A stretch of 35,839 nt of DNA from an uncultured Prevotellaceae bacterium (GTDB lineage Bacteria; Bacteroidota; Bacteroidia; Bacteroidales; Bacteroidaceae), in contig CAMHKU010000020.1 in the NCBI GenBank assembly GCA_946185805.1, forward strand, positions 1 to 35,839, read 5' to 3'. Under the pieces are notes generated by a model, which made no database searches, was not told the origin of the DNA, and saw only the letters and a program-made list of their open reading frames with translations. Within the stretch, counting starts at the first letter, position 1. Each line of letters opens with the position of its first letter. Both the position numbers and the translations under genes were made by a program. Shown one piece after another: positions 6,918 through 15,009 of the stretch.

Positions 6918-7655
6918 TTATCTCACGGTCATGTGGAAGCAGCCCTGCTTGCGTTCGTACTTGATGTAGCATCGCCCCTGCTGGCGCATGTCGCGCAGCA
7001 CTTCAGAAAGCACGTACTTCAGCGAGTCGTCGCGCACGCGTCGGCGCCGCGGTCCCTTTGGCGGCTCCACGGTTTCGTAGCGGTTGTAGCAGATGTCGAA
7101 CGTCGTGCCGTAGAGGTGGCATGAGTTTTCCGTGGCGTTGCCGTTGAAGCGGCGCAGTTTCACCACGTCCTGTTGTGAGCGCAGCACGCTGGTGACGATG
7201 AAGCGGTGCAGGGGGATGCCCTTGACGTAAAGCGAGTCGAAGAACGCTTGGCCAATGTCGTGGAGCAGCAGGGCGGCGCGCGGCACGAGGTAGGGAATGC
7301 TCTGATAGAGCGGGTCTACGTGGTAGTAAGGCGAGGCCCCGATGTAGACGAGTTCCTTCTTGCGGGCCTCGGCGTCGATGCGGTCTTTGACGGGCGTCAC
7401 CCCCCACTGCTGTGCGGCTACCAACTGCACGGCGTTGGTATCAGGGAAGCAGTCGGCAAAGCTGGGCACGCTGTAGATAGGGTGCTTCTTCGCGGGCTTG
7501 CTGATAGGCGCCTTGGCAGCCGTCGCCGGGGCCTTGGTGGCTGGTGCAGGATTGCTGTGAGCCACGTCGGGGAACACCACCCTGACCAGTGCCAGCAGCA
7601 GCGTCACGGCCAAATAGCCTAAAAGGAAGCGCTTCTTCGTCAGCTTCTTCTGCAT
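6918..7655 (-). CDS. DUF5715-type protein with M15-peptidase-like zinc motif
   Basis: A 245-aa protein with an N-terminal membrane anchor/signal (residues 9-28), a Pro/Ala/Lys linker (35-58) and a periplasmic domain. ENSCHLYGTTFDICYNRY matches the SxHxxGxxxD metal motif of D-Ala-D-Ala carboxypeptidases (M15/VanY-like), with His180 and Asp187. A third His (His241) in GCFHMTV at the C-terminus is the probable remaining ligand. The Glu that normally precedes that His in M15 enzymes is not seen, so activity is uncertain. The pattern fits the Bacteroidales DUF5715 family. It follows the sigma-factor gene by 30 bp of phrase repeat and nearly touches the ATP-grasp-like gene (2-bp gap), suggesting cotranscription. 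A role in cell-wall trimming is inference. Confidence 0.78.
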   Translation of the reverse strand: MQKKLTKKRFLLGYLAVTLLLALVRVVFPDVAHSNPAPATKAPATAAKAPISKPAKKHPIYSVPSFADCFPDTNAVQLVAAQQWGVTPVKDRIDAEARKKELVYIGASPYYHVDPLYQSIPYLVPRAALLLHDIGQAFFDSLYVKGIPLHRFIVTSVLRSQQDVVKLRRFNGNATENSCHLYGTTFDICYNRYETVEPPKGPRRRRVRDDSLKYVLSEVLRDMRQQGRCYIKYERKQGCFHMTVR

Positions 7656-7705
7656 AGTTCTTCAATTCTTCAATTTTTCAGTTCTTCAATTCTTCAATTC
7701 TTTAA
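7656..7705 (-). repeat. TTGAAGAATTGAA phrase repeat at the sigma / DUF5715 junction
   Basis: On the minus strand the junction reads as units of GAAGAATTGAAGAACTGAAA. The repeat starts inside the sigma-factor gene, encoding its last residues KELKN and stop, and ends directly before the next ATG. The same phrase is used at 31819-31848 and 32820-32862. Confidence 0.8.
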
Positions 7706-8393
7706 GTTTCTTCTTGTAAGTCTTCTTCAGGCGGCGGATGGCACGGTTGCGCACCTGTCGCACACGCTCACGCTTCAGTCCAAGGTCTTCGGCAATTTCG
7801 GCCATGGTCTCGTGCTCGCGGTCCAGTCCGAAGAATCGGTTGATGATTTGCGACTCACGGCTGCTGAGGCTCAGCAGCGCAAACTCAATGGCGTGCTCGA
7901 TGGCCTCGCTGTAGACGCGCTCGTCGGCCTGCGGCGCGTCGTGGTTGACGAGTACCGACAGCAGGCTCATGTTCGTGCGGTGACCCAGCGGCGCATCTAC
8001 TGACAGCGCCTTGCTGGCTTGGCGCGCCGTGGGGGCGGCGTCGCGGGGAATCTTGTAGAGTCCGTTCTGCTCCTCAATGGCACGCTCTATCTGTCGCCGC
8101 ACGTAAGGTGCAGCGTAGTTGACGAAGCGCGTGCCGCGGCGGGCGTCAAACTTCTGGGCAGCCATCATCAGGCCGATGTTGCCCTCGCTGACGAGGTCGT
8201 CCAGTTCGAGGCCCTGTCCTCGGTAGCTTGTGGCCAGTTTCACCACAAAGCGGAGGTTGGCCTCCACCAACTGGCCCACGGCGCGGCTGTCGCCCTGGAG
8301 GATGCGCTCCGAGAGGCGGCGCTCCTCATCGTCGCTGAGCAGCTCGTGGCGCCCGATGTCGTCTAAATATTTCGTTAAACTTTTCTCTGTCAT
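7686..8393 (-). CDS. Sigma-70 family RNA polymerase sigma factor (group 2/3-like)
   Basis: A 235-aa sigma factor. Region 1.2 is near residues 5-35 (LTKYLDDIGRHELLSDDEE). Region 2 spans about 40-115, with ANLRFVVKLATSYRGQGLEL and DDLVSEGNIGLMMAAQKFD for core binding and VNYAAPYVRRQIERAIEEQ in 2.3-2.4. Region 3 is shortened. Region 4 (about 178-232) carries the -35-binding helix-turn-helix LKRERVRQVRNRAIRRLKK. At 235 aa it is shorter than the roughly 286-aa Bacteroidetes housekeeping sigma, so it is more likely an alternative factor. The YVRRQ segment differs from the usual WIRQ. Its promoter (-7 TATCTTTGC at 8416-8424) faces the divergent patatin promoter. The final KELKN comes from the phrase repeat. 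Confidence 0.93.
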   Translation of the reverse strand: MTEKSLTKYLDDIGRHELLSDDEERRLSERILQGDSRAVGQLVEANLRFVVKLATSYRGQGLELDDLVSEGNIGLMMAAQKFDARRGTRFVNYAAPYVRRQIERAIEEQNGLYKIPRDAAPTARQASKALSVDAPLGHRTNMSLLSVLVNHDAPQADERVYSEAIEHAIEFALLSLSSRESQIINRFFGLDREHETMAEIAEDLGLKRERVRQVRNRAIRRLKKTYKKKLKELKN

Positions 8394-8415
8394 ATTAAAA
8401 AATGTATTAATGCGT

Positions 8416-8424
8416 GCAAAGATA
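8416..8424 (-). promoter_or_regulatory. -7 promoter element of the sigma-factor gene
   Basis: Minus strand reads TATCTTTGC, a match to the Bacteroidetes -7 consensus TAnnTTTG, 22 bases before the ATG at 8393. It is back to back with the patatin promoter at 8437-8445. Confidence 0.75.
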
Positions 8425-8436
8425 CTACTTTTTTCG

Positions 8437-8445
8437 TACTTTTGC
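8437..8445 (+). promoter_or_regulatory. -7 promoter element of the patatin gene, nearly leaderless
   Basis: TACTTTTGC matches TAnnTTTGC and ends only 8 bases before the ATG at 8454. In this promoter class transcription begins a few bases past the element, so the predicted leader is about 0-5 nt. An in-frame TTG at 8442 lies inside the element and is therefore unlikely to be the start codon. Confidence 0.7.
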
Positions 8446-8453
8446 GCTCAGTT

Positions 8454-9428
8454 ATGAAAAGATTTATATTATTTTTATTGCTTGGCCTTAGCCTGACGGC
8501 TATGGCTGGTCGCCCCAAGGTGGGGTTAGTGTTAGGTGGCGGCGGCGCCAAGGGTGCCGCCGAGGTGGGTGTGCTCAAGGTCATTGAGAAGGCAGGCATA
8601 CCCATCGACTACATTGCCGGCACGTCGATAGGCTCCATTGTGGGTGCCCTCTATGCCGCCGGCTACAGTGCCTCGGAACTGGAGACGCTCTTCTGCCAGC
8701 AGGAGTGGCTCACGCTGCTCACCGACCGCCGCGACGACATGGGCGGCGAGCCTTACAAGGTGAAGGACGGCGTGACCTATATCTTCGGGTTCCCCATCAT
8801 GGGTACTATCAAGGAGGGTACCATCGGCGGCTTTGGCGTGATGCGTGGCGAAAAGGTAGAGCAGCTCATCGACTCGATGGCGTGCCGCAAGGGCTGTCAG
8901 AACTTTGAGCAGCTGAAGATTCCCTTCCGCTGCGTGGCCGCCGACTTCCGCCAGGCCGAGGAGATTGTCATCAAGAGCGGCAAGCTCTCTACGGGCGTGC
9001 GCGCCTCGATGGCCATCCCCGGTGTGTTCAAGCCTGTGAACTACGACGGCCGTAAGCTCGTTGACGGCGGCATGATGAACAACCTGCCCGTGGACGTGGT
9101 TAAGGCTATGGGTGCCGACATCGTCATTGCCGTAGACCTGCAGCAGAACGAGCAGAAGCCCAAGGAGCAGGACCTCGACTTGGGGATGGTCGGCGGCATT
9201 GCCGACATGCTGGGCTTTGGCGGCCTATTGAACTGGGTGGTCGCCCGTCCAGACTTCACCAAGCATGCCGAGAACGTGAAGCAGGCCACCGTCTATATCC
9301 GTCCGCCGCTGCCCGACAAGGCTGCTTCGAGTTTTGGCAATAAAAGCAGTGCCCACATGATCAAGGTGGGTTACGACGAGGCCATGAAGCACTGGGACGA
9401 GCTCGTCAAACTGAGCAACAAATTATAA
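8454..9428 (+). CDS. Secreted patatin-like phospholipase
   Basis: The start MKRFILFLLLGLSLTAMA gives a signal peptide and a 324-aa protein. The patatin Ser-Asp dyad fold is clear: oxyanion loop GLVLGGGGAKGAAEVGVL, nucleophile elbow GTSIG (Ser in GxSxG) and catalytic Asp in VDGGMMNNLPV. RASMAIPGVFKPV is family-typical. It would cleave acyl esters of phospholipids, probably in the periplasm. Many Bacteroidetes patatins carry a C-terminal outer-membrane barrel; this one stops after the hydrolase domain, ending in a C-terminal helix. It is monocistronic, with a divergent sigma-factor gene upstream and a hairpin directly after the stop. In vivo substrate is unknown. Confidence 0.92.
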   Translation: MKRFILFLLLGLSLTAMAGRPKVGLVLGGGGAKGAAEVGVLKVIEKAGIPIDYIAGTSIGSIVGALYAAGYSASELETLFCQQEWLTLLTDRRDDMGGEPYKVKDGVTYIFGFPIMGTIKEGTIGGFGVMRGEKVEQLIDSMACRKGCQNFEQLKIPFRCVAADFRQAEEIVIKSGKLSTGVRASMAIPGVFKPVNYDGRKLVDGGMMNNLPVDVVKAMGADIVIAVDLQQNEQKPKEQDLDLGMVGGIADMLGFGGLLNWVVARPDFTKHAENVKQATVYIRPPLPDKAASSFGNKSSAHMIKVGYDEAMKHWDELVKLSNKL

Positions 9429-9454
9429 GCCTGAAGGCTTTGAACCTTCAGGCT
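9428..9454. terminator. Hairpin between convergent patatin and ABC-F genes
   Basis: A perfect 10-bp stem AGCCTGAAGG (9428-9437) / CCTTCAGGCT (9445-9454) with a 7-nt loop begins at the last base of the patatin stop codon. Only a short A/T run follows. It likely serves both converging genes. Confidence 0.72.
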
Positions 9455-9485
9455 AAGTAAAAATCTTCGAGCTACGGAGTCTGCT

Positions 9486-11108
<1,623 letters not shown>

Positions 11109-11133
11109 TTATACTTTATTTATATTTGCGGCT

Positions 11134-11142
11134 GCAAAGGTA
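11134..11142 (-). promoter_or_regulatory. -7 promoter element of the YbiT-like ABC-F gene
   Basis: Minus strand TACCTTTGC, 34 bases upstream of the ATG at 11099, followed by an A-rich leader. Confidence 0.75.
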
Positions 11143-11186
11143 CGAATAAGTGAGCGAAAAGCCAAATTTATTTGAGCTTTTCCGCG

Positions 11187-11247
11187 CTTGGTAGTGCCGC
11201 TTGCTTTACAAGGGGGCGCAAGCGCTCGAGCTTCGCTCGCTACCAAG
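11187..11247. repeat. Inverted repeat CTTGGTAG...CTACCAAG in the cysK / ABC-F gap
   Basis: CTTGGTAG (11187-11194) and CTACCAAG (11240-11247) are perfect 8-bp arms enclosing GC-rich sequence that ends in GAGCTTCGCTCGCT (11228-11241). A near copy of that last segment occurs in the leader at 24392-24405. The remaining 11143-11335 sequence shows no gene. Confidence 0.5.
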
Positions 11248-11264
11248 GGGACGCGAGAACGAAA

Positions 11265-11292
11265 GTACCTTCGACCGTGTGGCCGAAGGTAC
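11265..11292 (-). terminator. Hairpin downstream of cysK
   Basis: GTACCTTCG (11265-11273) pairs perfectly with CGAAGGTAC (11284-11292), extended by GCC/GGT-type pairs in the loop. It lies about 45 bp past the cysK stop on the minus strand. The T-tract is weak (TTTCG), so termination strength is uncertain. Confidence 0.6.
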
Positions 11293-11335
11293 GTAAGATA
11301 GATTATAAAGTTAATATTTCGGGTAGCCTCACGTG

Positions 11336-12283
11336 TTACAGCGGATAGTCCTCGAAGGCGTAGAGCACTGTTGAGAGATAGCGTTCGCCGGTGTCGGGCA
11401 GTAGTACCACCACCTTCTTGCCCTGATTCTCAGGGCGCTTGGCCACTTCGATGGCAGCATAGAGGGCTGCGCCCGAGGAGATGCCTACCAGCAGGCCTTC
11501 CGTCTGGGCCACCTCGCGGCCGGTGCGGATGGCGGCATCGTTTTCTACGTCGAACACCTCGTCGATGACGGCGCTGTCGTAGGTCTTAGGTATAAAGCCG
11601 GCACCAATACCCTGAATCTTATGAGGTCCGCTCTGTCCGCCGTTGAGCACCGGGCTTGACTTGGGCTCGGCAGCAATGATTTTCACGCCGGGCTTCTGCT
11701 CTTTCAGATACTTGGCCACGCCGCTGACGGTGCCGCCGGTGCCTACGCCGGCCACGAAGATGTCTACCGTGCCGTCAGTCTGAGCCCAGATTTCCGGGCC
11801 CGTCGTGGCATAGTGGCGGGCGGGGTTGGCGGGGTTCTCAAACTGCTGCAGGATGACGGCGCCAGGAATACTGTCGCGCAGCGCCTCGGCGGCACGTATG
11901 GCGCCTGGCATGCCGTCCTTGCCGCTGGTCAGGCGTACCTCGGCACCGTAGGCCTTCACCAGATTGCGGCGCTCTATGCTCATGGTCTCGGGCATGGTCA
12001 GTATCAGGTGGTAGCCCTTGACGGCGCTCACCAGTGCCAGTCCTACGCCGGTGTTGCCGCTGGTGGGCTCGATGATGGTGGCGCCGGGCTTGAGGATGCC
12101 CCGCTGCTCGGCGTCCTCGATCATGGACAGGGCAATGCGGTCCTTCACTGAGCCGCCGGGGTTGAAAAACTCTACCTTGGCAATGACGGGCGTCTTCAGA
12201 CCTTTGGCTGCGGAATATTTGTTGAGCTCGAGTAGTGGGGTGTTGCCGATGAGCTCGGTCAGCTGTTTTGCAATCTTTGACAT
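11336..12283 (-). CDS. cysK: Cysteine synthase A (O-acetylserine sulfhydrylase)
   Basis: A 315-aa PLP enzyme that makes cysteine from O-acetylserine and sulfide. The PLP lysine is Lys47 in NPGGSVKDR, the substrate loop is TSGNTG, the phosphate-binding loop is GTGGTVSG, and LLVGISSGAA near the C-terminus holds the serine contacting the pyridine nitrogen. Length is normal for CysK. Although it follows metY on the same strand, the 73-bp gap carries its own -7 element (12337-12345) and a TAAATTGTAAATAAG phrase leader, so it can be transcribed independently. Pairing with metY and the nearby Lrp-type regulator points to sulfur assimilation. Confidence 0.97.
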   Translation of the reverse strand: MSKIAKQLTELIGNTPLLELNKYSAAKGLKTPVIAKVEFFNPGGSVKDRIALSMIEDAEQRGILKPGATIIEPTSGNTGVGLALVSAVKGYHLILTMPETMSIERRNLVKAYGAEVRLTSGKDGMPGAIRAAEALRDSIPGAVILQQFENPANPARHYATTGPEIWAQTDGTVDIFVAGVGTGGTVSGVAKYLKEQKPGVKIIAAEPKSSPVLNGGQSGPHKIQGIGAGFIPKTYDSAVIDEVFDVENDAAIRTGREVAQTEGLLVGISSGAALYAAIEVAKRPENQGKKVVVLLPDTGERYLSTVLYAFEDYPL

Positions 12284-12345
12284 AGCAATTTATTTACAAT
12301 TTACTTATTTACAATTTAATATTTATTTTCGTCGCTGCAAAGGTA
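12284..12345 (-). promoter_or_regulatory. cysK promoter and A/T phrase leader
   Basis: Minus strand has TACCTTTGC (12337-12345), then a leader made of ATTGTAAATAAGTAAATTGT units up to the ATG at 12283. The leader is nearly G-free and likely unstructured. The TAAATTGTAAAT phrase recurs before the ketosynthase, the FAD oxidoreductase and the LolA-like gene. Confidence 0.7.
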
Positions 12346-12356
12346 CGAATAATATT

Positions 12357-13649
12357 TTAAATCTTGTCCAGTGCCTGCGACAAATCTTCCAGAATGTCGT
12401 CTATGTGCTCCGTGCCTATCGACAGACGGATGGTGGCGGGTGTGATGTGCTGCTCGGCCAGCTCCTCGGGCGAGAGCTGCGAGTGGGTGGTGGTGGCGGG
12501 GTGAATGACGAGGCTCTTGACGTCGGCCACGTTGGCCAGCAGCGAGAATATCTGCAGGGCGTCGATGAATCGCCAAGCCTCCTCCTGGCCGCCTTTCACC
12601 TCGAAGGTGAAGATTGAGCCGCCGCCCTGTGGGAAGTACTTCTTGTAGAGCGCGTGGTCGGGATGGCTCTCCAGGGCGGGGTGGTTCACACGGGCTACCT
12701 TGGGGTGGCTGGCCAGGAAGTCGACCACCTTCAGGGCGTTCTCCACATGGCGCTCCACGCGCAGCGAGAGCGTCTCTACGCCCTGCAGCAGTATGAAGGC
12801 GTTGAAGGGCGAGATGGCGGCGCCGGTGTCGCGCAGCAGCACGGCACGGATGCGGGTGACATAGGCTGCGGCACCCACAGCCTCGGCGAAGACGATGCCG
12901 TGGTACGAGGGGTCGGGCTTTGCCAGGGTGGGATACTTGTCGGCGTTCTCCAGCCAGGGGAACTTGCCGCCGTCGACGATGACGCCGCCGAGGCTGGTGC
13001 CGTGGCCGCCGAGGAACTTCGTAGCCGAGTGTACCACGATGTCGGCGCCGTGCTCCAGGGGCCGGATGAGGTAGGGGGTGCCGAAGGTGTTGTCGATAAT
13101 CAGCGGCAGGTGGTGGCGGTGGGCCACCTCGGCCACGCCCTCGATGTTGAGCACGTCGCTGTTAGGATTGCCGAAGGTCTCGGCAAACACGGCCTTGGTG
13201 TTAGGCTTGATGGCTGCCTCCAGTGCCTCCAGGTCGTTGACGTTGACAATGGTGTTCGTCACGCCCTGCGTAGCCAGCGTGTGGGTAATCAGGTTGTAGG
13301 AGCCGCCGTAGAGGTTGTCGGCTGCCACGATGTGGTCGCCGGCGCCGGCAATGTTCTGCAGGGCATAGGTGATGGCGGCGGCACCCGAGGCTACGGCCAG
13401 ACCGGCTACACCGCCCTCAAGGGCTGCCACGCGGTCTTCAAACACGCCCTGCGTCGAGTTCGTAAGGCGGCCGTAGATGTTGCCGGCATCGCGCAGGCCG
13501 AAGCGGTCGGCGGCATGCTGGGAGTTACGGAACACGTAGCTCGTGGTCTGATAAATAGGCACGGCACGGGCGTCGGTGGCGGGGTCGGCCTGCTCTTGGC
13601 CTACATGCAGTTGGAGGGTCTCGAAACGGTAGTTCTTCTGTGTACTCAT
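12357..13649 (-). CDS. metY: O-acetylhomoserine sulfhydrylase
   Basis: A 430-aa PLP enzyme of the Cys/Met metabolism family, expected to form homocysteine from O-acetylhomoserine and sulfide. The internal aldimine lysine is Lys211 in [27 protein letters not shown], the FGNPNSDV loop and [11 protein letters not shown] are diagnostic. The length near 430 aa and the long central region separate it from the shorter MetB/MetC enzymes. The -7 element TACCTTTGC lies 51 bases upstream. It precedes cysK, so sulfide would be channelled to both cysteine and methionine. Confidence 0.95.
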   Translation of the reverse strand: MSTQKNYRFETLQLHVGQEQADPATDARAVPIYQTTSYVFRNSQHAADRFGLRDAGNIYGRLTNSTQGVFEDRVAALEGGVAGLAVASGAAAITYALQNIAGAGDHIVAADNLYGGSYNLITHTLATQGVTNTIVNVNDLEALEAAIKPNTKAVFAETFGNPNSDVLNIEGVAEVAHRHHLPLIIDNTFGTPYLIRPLEHGADIVVHSATKFLGGHGTSLGGVIVDGGKFPWLENADKYPTLAKPDPSYHGIVFAEAVGAAAYVTRIRAVLLRDTGAAISPFNAFILLQGVETLSLRVERHVENALKVVDFLASHPKVARVNHPALESHPDHALYKKYFPQGGGSIFTFEVKGGQEEAWRFIDALQIFSLLANVADVKSLVIHPATTTHSQLSPEELAEQHITPATIRLSIGTEHIDDILEDLSQALDKI

Positions 13650-13700
13650 AACTTGGTTCCTTTCTTTTTTATTTAGTTGTTATTGTATTGATTTCACGCT

Positions 13701-13709
13701 GCAAAGGTA
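13701..13709 (-). promoter_or_regulatory. -7 promoter element of metY
   Basis: Minus strand TACCTTTGC, 51 bases before the ATG, followed by an A/T-rich leader. Confidence 0.75.
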
Positions 13710-14228
13710 CAACGTTTGGAACAGACAGCCAAATTACTAATGAAATACAGAAGATATATTTTATTATCCGTTTGTTTGTGGCGGTTTTTTCTATTTCAGT
13801 GCCTTTGTTCACCCCTTGACAGAATTTTTTTCTGCTGTCACTGTCTTCACTCGGTTGTAAGTGTTTGGTTTACAGTATTTTATAGTGGTGACGATAAGGG
13901 TGTCGAGGTGATAGTACTACGGCGTCGATTGGAATTTTTATTCCAGCCGTTGGAATTCTTATTCCAGCCGTTGAAATTCATGTCACCAACCGTCATCCGT
14001 CACTTTTATCGTCACCACCGTAACGTGCTGATTATAAGTTTGATGTGACGCTGTGACGATAATGACGATGATAAATCGGCTCAGTCGGATTTTCGTATCC
14101 TTTATACTGAGTTTTTCGCGAGGCGCCTTTTCGCTACTTCACCTGTACGATGCGGTAGCTTTTCTACAAACAGCCAAGCAAAAGGCAGATATTTCGATGA
14201 AATGCTTTGCGGATTACATTTTTTATCG
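13710..14228. repeat. Non-coding metY / lrp gap with repeats
   Basis: About 520 bp with no convincing gene; two short frames here lack any family signal. It holds a 21-bp tandem unit TTGGAATTTTTATTCCAGCC+G (13929-13949, second copy 13950-13970 with one change, partial third), each containing the dyad GGAAT/ATTCC. It also holds a perfect 13-bp inverted repeat GTGGTGACGATAA (13885-13897) / TTATCGTCACCAC (14006-14018) enclosing those units, and further TGACGATAATGACGATGA repeats near 14052-14071. These could be operator sites for the Lrp-type regulator or another phrase-repeat block. Confidence 0.55.
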
Positions 14229-14237
14229 TATCTTTGC
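14229..14237 (+). promoter_or_regulatory. -7 promoter element of the Lrp-type gene
   Basis: TATCTTTGC, 93 bases upstream of the ATG at 14331; the resulting leader contains the GC-rich hairpin 14256-14294. Confidence 0.72.
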
Positions 14238-14255
14238 AGTCAACTCTGGAAACGC

Positions 14256-14294
14256 GGGCGCCCTCGCCCGCATCAGTGTCGGGCGAGGGCGCCC
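14256..14294 (+). promoter_or_regulatory. Perfect 15-bp GC hairpin in the lrp leader
   Basis: GGGCGCCCTCGCCCG (14256-14270) and CGGGCGAGGGCGCCC (14280-14294) are exact complements with a 9-nt loop. It lies in the 5' UTR, 36 bases before the ATG. No T-tract follows, so it is not a simple terminator. It could limit transcript elongation, protect the 5' end or be a dispersed palindrome. Confidence 0.75.
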
Positions 14295-14330
14295 GTGCTC
14301 CCAGGGAAATAATATTAATTTAGAAGAAGT

Positions 14331-14792
14331 ATGGAAACATTAGACGATACAGACCTGCAGATACTACGTATACTGCAGAAGAACGCAAAGCTCACTACCA
14401 AAGAGCTGGCCGAATCCGTACACCTGACGCCTACGCCCGTGTTTGAACGGCAGAAGCGGCTGGAGCGTCAGGGGTATATCCGTAAGTATGTGGCAGTGCT
14501 CGACCCCGAGAAGCTGGGGCAGGGGCTGCTGGTGTTCTGCAAGGTGAAGCTCAAGCAGATCAACCGCGAGATTGCCGACGTGTTTATGCACCGCATACAG
14601 CGCATCGACGAGGTGACGGAGTGCTACAACACATCGGGCGATTACGACTATCTGTTAAAAGTACGCGCGCGGGATATGAAGCACTATCAGGAGTTTATCC
14701 TCAACAAACTGGGGGTCATAGAGAGCGTGGGGTCTATTGAGAGCACTTTTGTCATGAGTGAGGTGAAGCGGAACACCGGCATCAACTTGTGA
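14331..14792 (+). CDS. Lrp/AsnC family transcriptional regulator
   Basis: A 153-aa regulator. The N-terminal winged helix-turn-helix (about 1-60) reads LDDTDLQILRILQKNAKLTT, then KELAESVHLTPTPVFERQKR and LERQGYIRKYVAVLDPEKLG, as in Lrp. The C-terminal ligand-binding RAM domain (about 65-150) includes VTECYNTSGDYDYLLKVRA, the classic amino-acid pocket region. Such proteins form octamers and sense amino acids. The divergent metY-cysK unit across the gap makes methionine or cysteine metabolism a plausible target, but this is inference. A hairpin sits in its leader and ettA follows on the same strand. Confidence 0.93.
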   Translation: METLDDTDLQILRILQKNAKLTTKELAESVHLTPTPVFERQKRLERQGYIRKYVAVLDPEKLGQGLLVFCKVKLKQINREIADVFMHRIQRIDEVTECYNTSGDYDYLLKVRARDMKHYQEFILNKLGVIESVGSIESTFVMSEVKRNTGINL

Positions 14793-15003
14793 AAATTGAA
14801 AAATTGAAAAATTAAAAAATTGTCGCGGCGAGGTTAACGACACAATTTTCCAAACAAATGACTCCCAAACAAATGACTCCCAAACAAATGGCTCCCAAAC
14901 AAATGACTTCTAACTCCTTCTAACTCCTTTTAACTCCTTCTAACTCCTTCTAATTCTAACTCCTTCTAACTCCTTCAGACTCCTTCTAATTCTAACTCCC
15001 TAA
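14793..15003 (+). repeat. Phrase-repeat junction between lrp and ettA
   Basis: Three blocks lie in order. GAAAATTGAAAAATTG units (14793-14820) come first. A small hairpin follows, with TCGCGGCGAGGTTAA (14823-14837) between ATTGTCG and CGACACAAT. Then four 15-bp units CAAACAAATGACTCC (14851-14910, with single-base variants) lead into about nine TAACTCCTTC units up to 15003. The last part matches the hisB leader in sequence and in orientation relative to the gene. No TAnnTTTGC promoter is seen. Confidence 0.85.
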
Positions 15004-15009
15004 TAAACA

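Noticed and set aside
8442..8453. TTG as start of the patatin gene
   Set aside because: The TTG lies inside the -7 promoter element; the ATG at 8454 gives a proper signal peptide.
13716..14343. Two short plus-strand frames in the metY / lrp gap
   Set aside because: They run through tandem repeats, the promoter and the GC hairpin, and show no recognisable domain.
14851..15003. Possible CRISPR array
   Set aside because: Units are 10-15 bp and contiguous without unique spacers; this is a tandem leader repeat.
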